From contig NZ_VUNA01000004.1 in assembly GCF_009695905.1 (NCBI RefSeq), forward strand, positions 62,001 to 126,000: DNA of 64,000 nt, given 5' to 3'. This DNA comes from Mogibacterium kristiansenii. Its GTDB lineage: Bacteria; Bacillota; Clostridia; Peptostreptococcales; Anaerovoracaceae. Under the pieces are notes generated by a model, which was given only the letters and a program-made list of their open reading frames with translations, was not told the origin of the DNA and ran no database searches. Shown here piece after piece: positions 25,531 through 34,839 of this stretch. The translations under genes and the position numbers were made by a program. How positions within the stretch are numbered: the first letter of the stretch is position 1; every line of letters starts with the position of its first letter.

Positions 25531-26763
25531 ATGAAAAGAAGAGTTGTGATTACCGGAATGGGTGCCATTACACCGGTGGGACTTTCCGCAAAGGAGACCT
25601 GGACGAACGTTCGGAACGGCGTGGTGGGAATCGCCCCGATTGAGACGCTGGACACCGAAGAGCGGCAGGTAAAAGTAGCCGGCGAGGTCAAGGGCTTCGA
25701 TCCGACGGAAATCATGGACAAAATGGAAGCCAGACGGAGTGCTCGTTTTACCCAGTTCGCCATCAAGGCGGCGCTGGAGGCTTTTGAGCAGAGCGGTCTG
25801 GACATGGCGCAGGAGAATGCCCTTCGCTTCGGTGTAAATATCGGAAGCGGAATCGGTTCCCTGCAGACCATTGAGCAAGAATACCGGAAAGGACAGAAGC
25901 GGGGCTTCGACCGAATCTCTCCGCTGTTCGTGCCGATGGCCATCGTGAACATGGCGGCGGGTTCCGTTGCCATCCGCTTGGGATTCAAGGGAAGCTGCAC
26001 CTGCTGCGTGACGGCTTGCGCATCGGGCACCAACTCCATTGGCGAGGCCTTCCATGCCATCCGGGACGGATACTTTGATGTTATGGCCGCCGGCGGTTCG
26101 GAAGCCTGCATCAGCGACCTGGGGCTGGGCGGTTTCAGCTCTATGAAGGCACTGACCACGGCGGAGGACCCGCTGCGGGCGTCCATTCCTTTTGACCGGG
26201 AAAGAGGCGGCTTTGTCTTGGGCGAAGGTGCCGGCGTGCTGATTCTGGAAGAGTACGAGCATGCAGTGGCAAGAGGGGCGGAAATCCTGGGAGAAATCGC
26301 GGGATACGGCGCCACCTGTGATGCTCACCACATGACCGCTCCGCTGGAAGACGGAAGCGGTGCGGCTGCCTGCATGACGATGGCGATGGAAGACGGAAAT
26401 GTGCGCCCGGAGGAAGTGGGATACATCAACGCCCACGGAACCGGAACGCCGCTGAACGACCGATGCGAAACCGCTGCGGTAAAGCTGGCCTTCGGAGAGT
26501 CCGCATCCAACGTGGTGATGTCCTCCACCAAGTCCATGACTGGCCATCTGCTGGGCGGCAGCGGCGGCGTGGAAGCGGTGATTACCGCCAGCATGCTGCG
26601 GAATCAGTTTGCACCGCCAACGGCAGGCTATCAGGTGCCGGATGAAAATTGCGACCTGGACATCTGTCCGAACGAGGGGAAAGCGGTGGAGACGCAGTAC
26701 GCGCTGTCCAATTCTCTGGGCTTCGGCGGACACAACGCCACCCTGCTGTTCCGGAGAGTGTAA
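25531..26763 (+). CDS. fabF: beta-ketoacyl-ACP synthase II
   Basis: A 410-residue elongating condensing enzyme. Catalytic Cys163 lies in CVTACASGT, and the two His residues in NAHGTGTPLND and SMTGHLLGGSGG. Length and motifs are typical of FabF. No FabB is present, so this enzyme would carry out all elongation steps. Confidence 0.95.
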   Translation: MKRRVVITGMGAITPVGLSAKETWTNVRNGVVGIAPIETLDTEERQVKVAGEVKGFDPTEIMDKMEARRSARFTQFAIKAALEAFEQSGLDMAQENALRFGVNIGSGIGSLQTIEQEYRKGQKRGFDRISPLFVPMAIVNMAAGSVAIRLGFKGSCTCCVTACASGTNSIGEAFHAIRDGYFDVMAAGGSEACISDLGLGGFSSMKALTTAEDPLRASIPFDRERGGFVLGEGAGVLILEEYEHAVARGAEILGEIAGYGATCDAHHMTAPLEDGSGAAACMTMAMEDGNVRPEEVGYINAHGTGTPLNDRCETAAVKLAFGESASNVVMSSTKSMTGHLLGGSGGVEAVITASMLRNQFAPPTAGYQVPDENCDLDICPNEGKAVETQYALSNSLGFGGHNATLLFRRV

Positions 26764-26793
26764 TCATAGAATCAAAGGATAAATGGAGAAAAA

Positions 26794-27225
26794 ATGGAAC
26801 TGAATTTTGAACAGATTAGAGAGATACTTCCCCATCGCAGCCCGTTCTTGTTGATTGACCGGGTAACCGATCTGGTGCCCGGCGAATCGGCGGAGGCGGT
26901 AAAATGCGTCAGCGGCAACGAACCTTTCTTTCAGGGACATTTCCCGGAAAAGGCCGTGATGCCGGGGGTGCTGATCCTGGAAGCGCTGGCGCAGACCGGT
27001 GCGGTGGCAATTTTGTCCCTTCCGGAAAACGAAGGGAAACTGGCCTTTTTCGGCGGCGTAAAGAACTGCCGCTTCCGGAGACAGGTGGTTCCCGGAGACG
27101 TACTGAATCTACGGTGCTACCTGACCCGCATGAGAGGCAGCGTTGGTTTTGGGGAAGTGGAGGCCACGGTGGACGGCGAGACGGCCGTTACCGGTGAGAT
27201 TTCTTTCGCAATCGGCGAGGTGTAA
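26794..27225 (+). CDS. fabZ: 3-hydroxyacyl-ACP dehydratase
   Basis: A 143-residue hot-dog fold enzyme. HRSPFLLIDRV at 14-24 and FQGHFPEKAVMPGVLILEALAQ contain the catalytic His49 and Glu63. It dehydrates 3-hydroxyacyl-ACP. It is the last enzyme gene of the operon. Confidence 0.95.
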   Translation: MELNFEQIREILPHRSPFLLIDRVTDLVPGESAEAVKCVSGNEPFFQGHFPEKAVMPGVLILEALAQTGAVAILSLPENEGKLAFFGGVKNCRFRRQVVPGDVLNLRCYLTRMRGSVGFGEVEATVDGETAVTGEISFAIGEV

Positions 27226-27276
27226 GCTATACTGAATCCGTTTTTTCTGATATAATCACGGATGAGGTGAAACAAA

Positions 27277-27759
27277 ATGCTGGAACGAAATTTTCAAAGG
27301 GTCTATAACCGATTCAAATTATCATTATACGCCCGGATTTTTAAAGAGGACCGGGACGGGGGAAAGGATTCCCTCACCACACAGGAAGTGATTTCCATGG
27401 AAATCATCAACTGCATGAACGAACCGACGGTGAACGAATTCGCCGCCATGGCCACCCTGTCCGCGCCCAATGCGGCGTACCGGGTGAACCAACTGGTGAA
27501 AAAAGGCTATATCGAGAAGGTTCAGAGCGACACGGATAAGCGGGAGTTCCATCTCCGGATTACGCCGAAATACGAAGAGGATTACGGAGATATCTTCAAC
27601 TACATGAACATGGTCTGCCAGCGGATTCGGAAACGCTTTCCGGAGGAAGACGTGGAAAAGCTGGACGAAATGCTGGGCATTATCGTGTCGGAGCTGATGA
27701 AGGAAACCGATGTGCTCCGCCTGGTTGCCGGACGAGGCAGCGGCCGGGGAAGCGAGTAG
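27277..27759 (+). CDS. MarR-family regulator, candidate regulator of the fatty-acid operon
   Basis: A 160-residue winged-helix protein. The HTH is at about residues 45-75 (TVNEFAAMATLSAPNAAYRVNQLVKKGYIEKV), the wing at SDTDKREFHLRIT, and long helices flank both for dimerisation. Its place right after fabZ suggests a FabT-like role, but FabT usually heads the operon in streptococci. TATAAT at 27251-27256 hints at a separate promoter. The product ends in a Gly/Arg-rich tail and is followed by a terminator. Confidence 0.75.
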   Translation: MLERNFQRVYNRFKLSLYARIFKEDRDGGKDSLTTQEVISMEIINCMNEPTVNEFAAMATLSAPNAAYRVNQLVKKGYIEKVQSDTDKREFHLRITPKYEEDYGDIFNYMNMVCQRIRKRFPEEDVEKLDEMLGIIVSELMKETDVLRLVAGRGSGRGSE

Positions 27760-27837
27760 CATGAGAAAGTGAACCGAGTTCGGCCTCGGACTGAAACCGG
27801 AAGCCCGGCGCAGCCGGATTGACTCGCCAAACGAGTT

Positions 27838-27870
27838 CAAAACACCCTCCTTTTGCGGGAGGGTGTTTTT
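27838..27870 (+). terminator. terminator after the fatty-acid operon and marR
   Basis: AAACACCCTCC and GGGAGGGTGTTTTT form an 11-bp stem with a short loop and a T run. Array C begins 38 bp later. Confidence 0.9.
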
Positions 27871-27908
27871 ATGGGATGAAATCGGCCGGTCTCCGAAAAG
27901 TCTCTCGA

Positions 27909-28311
27909 ACTTGGTGCAAAGGAAACGAAGGAACAGGGTTTTGCGGGGAATCGTGCACCAAGCCTGCGCCGGCCGTTCGCCGAAAAGGCACCCGGACTTG
28001 GTGCAAGGGAAACGAAGGAACAGGGTTTTGCGGGGAATCGTGCACCAAGCCTGCGCCGGCCGTTCGCCGAAAAGGCATCCGGACTTGGTGCAAAGGAAAC
28101 GGAGGAATAGGGCTTTGCGGGGAATCGTGCACCAAGTCCGCACCGGCCGTTCGCCGAAAAGGCACCCGGACTTGGTGCAAAGGAAACGGAGGAATAGGGC
28201 TTTGCGGGGAATCGTGCACCAAGTCCGCGCCGGCCGTTCGCCGAAAAGACTCCTGGACTTGGTGCAAGGGAAACGGAGAAACAGGGTTTTGCGGGGATTC
28301 GTTCACCAAGT
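27909..28311 (+). repeat. array C: five palindromic units, exact 87-bp period
   Basis: Units start at 27909, 27996, 28083, 28170 and 28257, each 55 bp. Left arm ACTTGGTGCA is the same as in array B, 11.6 kb away; right arm is TGCACCAAGT (TGCACCAAGC in units 1-2, TTCACCAAGT in unit 5). The core varies between AACGAAGGAACAGGG and ACGGAGGAATAGGGC and ends TTTGCGGGG. Inter-units (CTGCGCCGGCCGTTCGCC...) differ from those of array B. It lies between two convergent transcription units; no gene is present. Confidence 0.9.
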
Positions 28312-28382
28312 CCGCACCGGCCGGACGCCGCCGCGCAAAGTCCGCGCCGGCCGCACCAAAAAATAACAAAAAGCGTGAAAAC

Positions 28383-28399
28383 ACCCGGAGCCTCCGGGT
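28383..28399 (-). terminator. probable terminator of mgsA
   Basis: ACCCGGAG and CTCCGGGT form an 8-bp stem, followed on the minus strand by GTTTTC. Confidence 0.5.
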
Positions 28400-28475
28400 C
28401 CGTTCCGCTTTTGTCGGGTCTTGCCGACAGTCAATATTTCCTCGGTTTTGATGGTTTTAAATTCGCCGGTTCATC

Positions 28476-28967
28476 CTATTCCCCGGAACTGTCGATTTCT
28501 TCCTGGATGTCCTGAACCCTGCGCTGATTCATATCGGTGTAATCCTCGCTGATGCAGGTGTATTCTCGGTTGAAGAAATCGCTGTGAATCATAAAATCCG
28601 CTGTGGATCGGTTGTTGGCAAACGGCACATCGTACACATTGGCAATTCGAAGCAGCGCCTTGATATCCGGATCGTGAGGCTGGGCTTCCAGCGGGTCGCT
28701 GAAGAAAATCACCATGTCGATTTTCCCTTCCGCAATGCGGGCTCCCACCTCCTGGTCGCCGCCCAGAGGACCGCTCTTCAGCGCTTCTACCGGAAGTCCC
28801 GTGTTCTCGGAAATCAGCCGCGCGGTGGTTCCGGTTCCGCAGAGGAAATGCTGTCCCAGAATGTCCCGATTCTTCTGACACCACCGAATCAATGCTTGCT
28901 TCTTGTGGTCGTGAGCGATCAGCGCAATCCGCTTCTGCAGGCCGAGTGTTCTTGTAATATCCGCCAT
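28476..28967 (-). CDS. mgsA: methylglyoxal synthase
   Basis: A 163-residue enzyme converting dihydroxyacetone phosphate to methylglyoxal and phosphate. ALIAHDHKKQALIRW opens the fold. GTTARLI, the phosphate-binding KSGPLGGDQEVGARI, the catalytic Asp in FFSDPLEAQPHDPDI, and VPFANNRSTADF follow; all are strongly conserved family segments. I chose ATG 28967, which follows GGAGG, over the much longer frame from 29090. It is a single gene. Confidence 0.95.
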   Translation of the reverse strand: MADITRTLGLQKRIALIAHDHKKQALIRWCQKNRDILGQHFLCGTGTTARLISENTGLPVEALKSGPLGGDQEVGARIAEGKIDMVIFFSDPLEAQPHDPDIKALLRIANVYDVPFANNRSTADFMIHSDFFNREYTCISEDYTDMNQRRVQDIQEEIDSSGE

Positions 28968-29144
28968 GTTTTTTACCTCCTTATATGCGTTCAGTATAGC
29001 ATTATTCGGAAAATGTAATATCCCGAAATTGTATTTTTGCAGAAAAATTTCTGTAAAAAAAGGGACGAAAAGTGCGGAGGCGACCGACACATTTCTGTGG
29101 AAAACTATTTCTGTTCGTCACATCATTTCTTCACAATGCGACCA

Positions 29145-29171
29145 TTTACAAAACGCGGGATGTGGTAAAAT
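29145..29171 (+). promoter_or_regulatory. candidate promoter of the flavodoxin-ferredoxin gene
   Basis: TTTACA (29145-29150) and TAAAAT (29166-29171) with 15-bp spacing, about 48 bp before the start codon. The spacing is shorter than usual. Confidence 0.45.
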
Positions 29172-29218
29172 TCTAGTGTATAGAAATGTAGAGTATTGAT
29201 TTTTTATAGGGAGAATCC

Positions 29219-30043
29219 ATGATTAACAAACTTGTGGGATTGTATTTCAGCCCCTCCGGCGACACCGCGAGGCTGACCAAAAGAGTAGCAGAGGAAATCG
29301 CGACGCGCATGGACGACGCCTGCATTGAGAACCTCTCTGTATCATATATCGATTTGCTGCGCAATCCTCTGATGGAGGACTGTACTTTTGATGAGGAAAC
29401 AATTGTGGTGATTGGGATTCCGGCGTTTACCGGACGGGTGCCCCTGCCTTGTGTTAAGATGATTCAGAAAATGCACGGCAAGAATACCATGACCGTCTGC
29501 TTGGTGGATTACGGCAACAGCTCCTACGGAGATGCGCTGTACGAGTTATATACCTTTATGGAGGACCAGGGATTTTCCGTGCTCAGCGCCGGAGCATTCG
29601 TCTCCCAGCACGTAATTTTCAAAAAAATAGCGGCGTGCCGTCCGGACGTCCGAGATCTTCAGAAGGTAAAGGAATTCTGTGAGCTTACCTCCCGCAAGCT
29701 GCACCGATTCTGCGGCACCATGATTCAAGAGCTGCGGGCGAAACCGGCACCGCTGGACATCAAGGGGTCCATTCCTCACAAAGCCCCTCTGCGCTTGCCG
29801 CTGCACCCGACGCCCAACAAGCACTGCACCAATTGCGGAGCCTGTGCACAGATTTGCCCCATGGGGGCCATTAATCTGAGGGATGTGCGAAAGGTGGATG
29901 TGCGGAAGTGCATTTCCTGCACCGCTTGCATCCGGGCATGTCCGGAAGGGGCGCGGGATTTTCACGGACCGATGTGTGCGGCTTCCGGCTTGGCGCTGGA
30001 GAAGCTGTATAGCAAAAGAAAGGACCCGGAGTGGTTCCTGTAA
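29219..30043 (+). CDS. flavodoxin-like and 2[4Fe-4S] ferredoxin fusion (EFR1 family)
   Basis: A 274-residue protein. An N-terminal flavodoxin-like fold (GLYFSPSGDTARLTKRVA at about 8-25, then GIPAFTGRVPLP) joins two C-terminal cluster motifs, CTNCGACAQICPMGAI and CISCTACIRACPEGA. The arrangement is that of the EFR1 ferredoxins common in Clostridia. It presumably shuttles electrons between FMN and iron-sulfur centres; partners are unknown. It is a single gene with a terminator after it. Confidence 0.85.
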   Translation: MINKLVGLYFSPSGDTARLTKRVAEEIATRMDDACIENLSVSYIDLLRNPLMEDCTFDEETIVVIGIPAFTGRVPLPCVKMIQKMHGKNTMTVCLVDYGNSSYGDALYELYTFMEDQGFSVLSAGAFVSQHVIFKKIAACRPDVRDLQKVKEFCELTSRKLHRFCGTMIQELRAKPAPLDIKGSIPHKAPLRLPLHPTPNKHCTNCGACAQICPMGAINLRDVRKVDVRKCISCTACIRACPEGARDFHGPMCAASGLALEKLYSKRKDPEWFL

Positions 30044-30056
30044 ATATTGAATACAA

Positions 30057-30100
30057 TCTGCGGCAATCGGAAGCCTCCGGTGCTGCGGATTTATTTTTTT
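30057..30100 (+). terminator. terminator after the flavodoxin-ferredoxin gene
   Basis: An imperfect hairpin (ATCTGCGGCAATCGGA with TCCGGTGCTGCGGAT, including G-T pairs), followed by a long T-rich run. Confidence 0.65.
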
Positions 30101-30147
30101 ATTTATTTTTTTACAAAAATAAACATAAAGCATTGTTAAAAAAACCA

Positions 30148-30186
30148 TTGACAGGAGAAAAACAGGGGGTTAGAATACAAGTATAC
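30148..30186 (+). promoter_or_regulatory. promoter of the citrate synthase operon, with a GTATAC palindrome
   Basis: TTGACA (30148-30153) and TAGAAT (30171-30176) are 17 bp apart. AAGTATACAA follows at once (GTATAC at 30181-30186), a shape used by many FadR-type GntR regulators. The link to the GntR gene at 51726 is speculative. Confidence 0.75.
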
Positions 30187-30239
30187 AATTTTAAAAGAAG
30201 GGGGCGCATGGTGCCCGAACAGCGTAAGAGGTAAGAGAT

Positions 30240-31631
30240 ATGAATGAAATTAAACTGAACGAGCGGACCCATCTTTTGCAGGAAGAGCCGTACAGCTATC
30301 AACTGCAGGATGTGGAAGAGCCGAATTTGATGCGGGAGTTCTTCGAATATACGGAGATTCCGAAAGTTTCGTTCAACTTCCGGCGGAGCCCGTACAATAT
30401 GCCGGAGAATATATGGATTACGGATACCACTTTCCGGGACGGACAGCAGTCTCGGGAGCCGTATACCGTGCAGCAGATTGTGGATATCTACAAAATGATT
30501 TCCAAACTGTCCGGACCGAATGGCATTATCCGGCAGACGGAGTTTTTTGTATACAGCGACCGGGACCGGGAGGCCATCGAGAAGTGCATGGACCTGGGAT
30601 TGAAGTTCCCGGAGATCACCACGTGGATTCGGGCGAAGAAGGAGGACTTTAAGCTGGTGCACGATATCGGCGTAAAGGAGACCGGCATCCTGGTAAGCTG
30701 CTCAGACTACCACATTTTCACGAAGCTTGGAATGACAAGACGGCAGGCCATGGAGCATTACCTTTCCGTAATCAACGATGCCTTTGAGGCCGGCGTGGTG
30801 CCGCGGTGTCACCTGGAGGATATTACTCGGGCGGATTTCTACGGATTCGTGGTGCCGTTCGTGAGAGCCATTCAGGAAATGTCGGAGCAGGCGAAGATTC
30901 CGGTGAAATTCCGCATGTGCGATACTTTGGGATACGGAATTCCGTATGTGGGAACGGCGCTTCCGCGAAGCGTACCGGGCATCGTCTACGGCATGCAGAA
31001 CTACTGCGATGTGCCCAGCGAGATGCTGGAGTGGCACGGCCACAATGACTTCTACAAAGCCGTAGCCAACGCGGCCAGTGCATGGCTGTACGGATGCGCT
31101 TCGGTGAATACCACCCTGTTCGGCATCGGAGAGCGTACGGGAAATGTCCCGATGGAAGCCATGGTATTCGAGTATGCACAGCTGAAGGGAACCCTGGACG
31201 GGATGGACACCACGGTAATCACCGACCTGGCGAGATACTATGAGAAGAAGATCGGATTCAAGGTACCGCCGCAGACTCCTTTTGTGGGAGAGAATTTCAA
31301 CGTGACCAAAGCGGGCATTCACGCAGACGGATTGTTGAAGAACGAAGAAATCTATAATATTTTCGACACCAAGAAATTCCTGAAGCGTCCGCCGCTGGTT
31401 TCCTTGAACCAGAATTCCGGTGCGGCCGGCGTGGCGCTGTGGATTAACGAATCCTACGGACTGGAGGGAGAACACCGGGTCGGCAAGCACAGTCCGGTAG
31501 TGAAATACGTGAAGAACTGGATCGATGAACAGTACGCGAACGGCAGAATGTCCATCATCAGCGGAAAAGAAGTGGACAAGAAGATTGATGAATTTATCGC
31601 CTCCGATATGGGGACAGAAGGAGAACAGTAA
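30240..31631 (+). CDS. Re-citrate synthase (isopropylmalate/homocitrate synthase family)
   Basis: A 463-residue protein of the DRE-TIM metallolyase family. ITDTTFRDGQQSREP near residues 59-73 is the catalytic signature, and EWHGHNDFYKAVANA carries metal-ligand His residues. No LeuA regulatory domain is evident. Immediately downstream are aconitase and isocitrate dehydrogenase, as in Clostridium kluyveri, where the homologous gene encodes the stereospecific Re-citrate synthase. That context favours citrate over homocitrate or isopropylmalate synthesis. The product would feed 2-oxoglutarate and glutamate. Confidence 0.85.
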   Translation: MNEIKLNERTHLLQEEPYSYQLQDVEEPNLMREFFEYTEIPKVSFNFRRSPYNMPENIWITDTTFRDGQQSREPYTVQQIVDIYKMISKLSGPNGIIRQTEFFVYSDRDREAIEKCMDLGLKFPEITTWIRAKKEDFKLVHDIGVKETGILVSCSDYHIFTKLGMTRRQAMEHYLSVINDAFEAGVVPRCHLEDITRADFYGFVVPFVRAIQEMSEQAKIPVKFRMCDTLGYGIPYVGTALPRSVPGIVYGMQNYCDVPSEMLEWHGHNDFYKAVANAASAWLYGCASVNTTLFGIGERTGNVPMEAMVFEYAQLKGTLDGMDTTVITDLARYYEKKIGFKVPPQTPFVGENFNVTKAGIHADGLLKNEEIYNIFDTKKFLKRPPLVSLNQNSGAAGVALWINESYGLEGEHRVGKHSPVVKYVKNWIDEQYANGRMSIISGKEVDKKIDEFIASDMGTEGEQ

Positions 31632-31633
31632 AA

Positions 31634-33565
31634 ATGGGTAAGACAATTGCGGAGAAGATTATTGAGCAGCATCTGCTTTCCGGGGAAATGAAGCCCGGGG
31701 AAGAGATTGGTCTTCGAATCGATCAGACGCTGACCCAGGATGCCACCGGAACCATGGCGTATCTGGAGTTTGAATCCATGGGCGTGGATCGGGTTCGCAC
31801 AGAACGGTCTGTGGCTTATATCGATCACAATACATTACAGTCCGGTTTCGAGAATGCGGACGATCACCGGTACATCCAGAGCGTTGCGGCGAAGCACGGC
31901 ATCTGGTTCTCCCGTCCGGGAAACGGCATCTGCCATCAGCTGCAGTATGAACGCATCGGAAAACCGGGAAAGACACTGATCGGTTCCGATTCCCACACAC
32001 CAACCGGCGGCGGTCTGGGTATGCTGGCCATGGGTGCCGGCGGAATGGACGTGGCGGTTGCCATGGGCGGCGGTGCGTATTACATTCCAATGCCTCGCAT
32101 GATTCGGGTGAACCTGAAGAACCGGCTGGGCGACAATGTGAGCGCCAAGGATGTGATTCTGGAAGTGCTGAGACAGCTGTCCGTAAAAGGAGGCGTGGGT
32201 GCCATCGTGGAGTACGGCGGGGAAGGAATTCAATCCCTCAGCGTGCCGGAACGGTGCACCATCACCAATATGGGTGCGGAGCTGGGGGCCACCACCTCGA
32301 TTTTTCCATCGGATGAGGAGACGCGGAAGTTCCTTAAAGCCCAGAACCGGGAAGAAGATTGGATTCCGCTGTTCAGCGATGAAGATGCGGTATACGCAGC
32401 GGAGTATACCATTGATTTGAGCGAGCTGAAACCGCTGGCGGCATGCCCTCACAGCCCGGACAACGTGAAGCCGGTGGACGAATTGAAGAAAATAAAGGTG
32501 GATCAGATTGCCATCGGATCCTGTACCAATTCCTCCTATGCGGATATGTTGAAGGTAGCCAGAATGCTGAAGGGAAAGAAAATCGCCGACGGCGTCAGCC
32601 TGGGAATTTCCCCGGGGTCCCGCCAGGTGCTTTCCATGCTGGCGGAGTGCGGCGCTTTGGCGGATATGATTGATGCCGGTGCCCGGATTCTGGAATGCAC
32701 CTGCGGTCCATGCATCGGAATGGGCTTCTCCCCGAATTCCGGCGGCGTGAGTCTGCGGACCTTTAACCGAAACTTCCTGGGCCGCTCCGGAACCAAGGAC
32801 GGACAGGTGTACCTGGTGAGCCCGGAAACTGCAGCGGCTTCCGCTCTGACGGGATATATCACGGATCCGACGACCCTGGAATCCGTAGGAAAGGTAGAGA
32901 TACCGGAGCAGTTCCGGATTAACGACAGTGGTTTTATTCCGCCGCTGCCGCCGGAAGAGGCGAAGGATGCGGAAGTGCTTCGGGGACCGAACATCAAGCC
33001 GTTCCCGGAAACCCACCCGCTGGAAAATGAAATTCAGGCGGAGGTCCTCCTGAAAGTGGGCGACAACATCACCACGGATCACATCATGCCGGCGGGCGCC
33101 AAAGTGCTGCCGTACCGTTCCAACATTCCGAAGATTTCCACTTTCTGCTTCGGCGTAGTGGACGAAACCTTCCCGGAGCGGGCCAAAGCGGCGGGCAAGG
33201 GAATCATCGTGGGCGGATCCAACTACGGTCAGGGATCTTCCCGGGAGCATGCGGCATTGGCGCCGCTCTACCTGGGCATTCGGGCGGTAATCGTGAAGAG
33301 CTTTGCTCGAATTCACATGGCCAACCTGGTGAATGCAGGGATTCTGCCGCTGGTATTTGAGGACCCGGCGGACTACGATCGGATCCGGCAAGGCGACGTG
33401 CTGACCCTTTCGGATATCTTCGAAGGGTTAAAGGAGAACCGGGTGATTCTTCACGCCGGGGAAAAAGAAATTCCGCTGCGAATGGAGCTGGCGGAAAGGC
33501 AGAAGGAAATGCTCCTGGCCGGTGGATTGCTGAAATATGCGGCAGCGACGGGTAAGCAGAGATAA
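31634..33565 (+). CDS. acnA: aconitate hydratase
   Basis: A 643-residue [4Fe-4S] enzyme that isomerises citrate to isocitrate. GSDSHTPTGGGLGML is near residue 115. The cluster cysteines lie in IGSCTNSSYADM and CTCGPCIGMG. The swivelling domain has GGSNYGQGSSREHAAL near 530. Length matches the short clostridial aconitases. It starts 2 bp after the citrate synthase stop. Confidence 0.95.
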   Translation: MGKTIAEKIIEQHLLSGEMKPGEEIGLRIDQTLTQDATGTMAYLEFESMGVDRVRTERSVAYIDHNTLQSGFENADDHRYIQSVAAKHGIWFSRPGNGICHQLQYERIGKPGKTLIGSDSHTPTGGGLGMLAMGAGGMDVAVAMGGGAYYIPMPRMIRVNLKNRLGDNVSAKDVILEVLRQLSVKGGVGAIVEYGGEGIQSLSVPERCTITNMGAELGATTSIFPSDEETRKFLKAQNREEDWIPLFSDEDAVYAAEYTIDLSELKPLAACPHSPDNVKPVDELKKIKVDQIAIGSCTNSSYADMLKVARMLKGKKIADGVSLGISPGSRQVLSMLAECGALADMIDAGARILECTCGPCIGMGFSPNSGGVSLRTFNRNFLGRSGTKDGQVYLVSPETAAASALTGYITDPTTLESVGKVEIPEQFRINDSGFIPPLPPEEAKDAEVLRGPNIKPFPETHPLENEIQAEVLLKVGDNITTDHIMPAGAKVLPYRSNIPKISTFCFGVVDETFPERAKAAGKGIIVGGSNYGQGSSREHAALAPLYLGIRAVIVKSFARIHMANLVNAGILPLVFEDPADYDRIRQGDVLTLSDIFEGLKENRVILHAGEKEIPLRMELAERQKEMLLAGGLLKYAAATGKQR

Positions 33566-33585
33566 AAGGGAAAGAAGGAAAGACA

Positions 33586-34752
33586 GTGGACTGCGGAGTT
33601 GAAAAGGATATTCAGAAAGCGGTAGCGGAATTTGAAGTGCTGCTGCGGGAACAGGTAGCGCGAAATGAACGGATTCGGAAGAGTCGGGAATCCGCCGGAA
33701 ACGGCAAAGAAGAAGGCCGGGGCGTGACCATCGGTCTGACGGCGGGAGACGGCATCGGGCCGGTCATCATGAAAGAAGCCCGGGCAGTGCTGGAAAAACT
33801 GCTGGCAGAGGAACTGGCATCGGGTGAGGTGCGCCTTCGGGAAATCGATGGCTTTACCCTGGAAAACCGGCTGGAGAAGGGACAGACCGTTCCGGACGAA
33901 GTGTTGACGGAGATGCGGCAGTGCGACGTGCTGCTGAAAGGACCCACCACCACACCGAACGCATCCATGAATACCAAGAATCTGGAAAGCGCCAACGTGT
34001 ACCTGCGGAAAACCTTTGACCTGTATGCCAACGTGCGCCCGGTTTCCATTCCGGAGGAGGGCATCGACTGGACCTTCTTCCGGGAAAATACGGAAGGGGA
34101 ATACGCGTTGGGAAGCCGCGGCATTCGAATCGGCGACTCCTTGGATGTGGATTTCAAGGTGACCACCCGGGAAGGAGCCCTGCGAATCGCTCGGGCTGCC
34201 TTCGATTTCGCCCGGGCCAACGGAAAGAAGCGAGTGTCCATCGTGACGAAGGCCAATATCATGAAGAAGACAGACGGTGACTTCCTTCAGATTTGCCGGG
34301 AGGTGGCGGAGGAATATCCGGAAATCGAGACGGACAACTGGTTCGTGGACATCATGGCGGCCAACCTGGTGAACAAGGATATTCGAAACCAATTCCAGGT
34401 GTTCCTGCTGCCGAACTTGTACGGGGACATCATCACCGATGAAGCCGCGCAGATTCAGGGGGGCGTAGGCACCGCCGGAAGCGCCAACATCGGAAGGGAT
34501 TACGCCCTGTTTGAAGCCATTCACGGAAGCGCTCCGCGCATGGTGGAAGAGGGCATCGAAGGCTATGCCAATCCGGCCAGCCTGATGAAGGCGACGGCGA
34601 TGATGCTGGCCCACATCGGATATGTGGAAAAAGCGGAACGTCTGGAAAAAGCTTTGGATGCGGCGGATGCGAAGCTGGGACCGAAGATGACCGGACTTCC
34701 GGGCGGCGGAACCTGCCGAGAGTTTGCGGACGAGGTGCTGGAGGCGCTGTAG
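33586..34752 (+). CDS. icd: isocitrate dehydrogenase, NAD-dependent type
   Basis: A 388-residue isocitrate/isopropylmalate dehydrogenase family protein. ITIGLTAGDGIGP-like motif (TIGLTAGDGIG), substrate-binding NVYLRKTFDLYANVRP, FFRENTEGEYALG, and EAIHGSAPRM near the coenzyme site are visible. About 45 extra residues precede the core. The start is GTG 33586 after GGAAAGA. Gene order says isocitrate, not isopropylmalate. It would complete acetyl-CoA plus oxaloacetate to 2-oxoglutarate. Coenzyme preference is not proven by sequence. Confidence 0.85.
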   Translation: MDCGVEKDIQKAVAEFEVLLREQVARNERIRKSRESAGNGKEEGRGVTIGLTAGDGIGPVIMKEARAVLEKLLAEELASGEVRLREIDGFTLENRLEKGQTVPDEVLTEMRQCDVLLKGPTTTPNASMNTKNLESANVYLRKTFDLYANVRPVSIPEEGIDWTFFRENTEGEYALGSRGIRIGDSLDVDFKVTTREGALRIARAAFDFARANGKKRVSIVTKANIMKKTDGDFLQICREVAEEYPEIETDNWFVDIMAANLVNKDIRNQFQVFLLPNLYGDIITDEAAQIQGGVGTAGSANIGRDYALFEAIHGSAPRMVEEGIEGYANPASLMKATAMMLAHIGYVEKAERLEKALDAADAKLGPKMTGLPGGGTCREFADEVLEAL

Positions 34753-34839
34753 GCAAGGTGTCGGAAATGTTCGCCTTCCCAAAAACTCTTTTTGTGGTAC
34801 AATATTCCTCGTGAATATAAAGAGGAATGGGAGCGATTG

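Noticed and set aside
23734-26733. 999-codon antisense frame opposite fabD-fabG-fabF
   Set aside because: It crosses three conserved genes and their gaps, with no motif or ribosome site.
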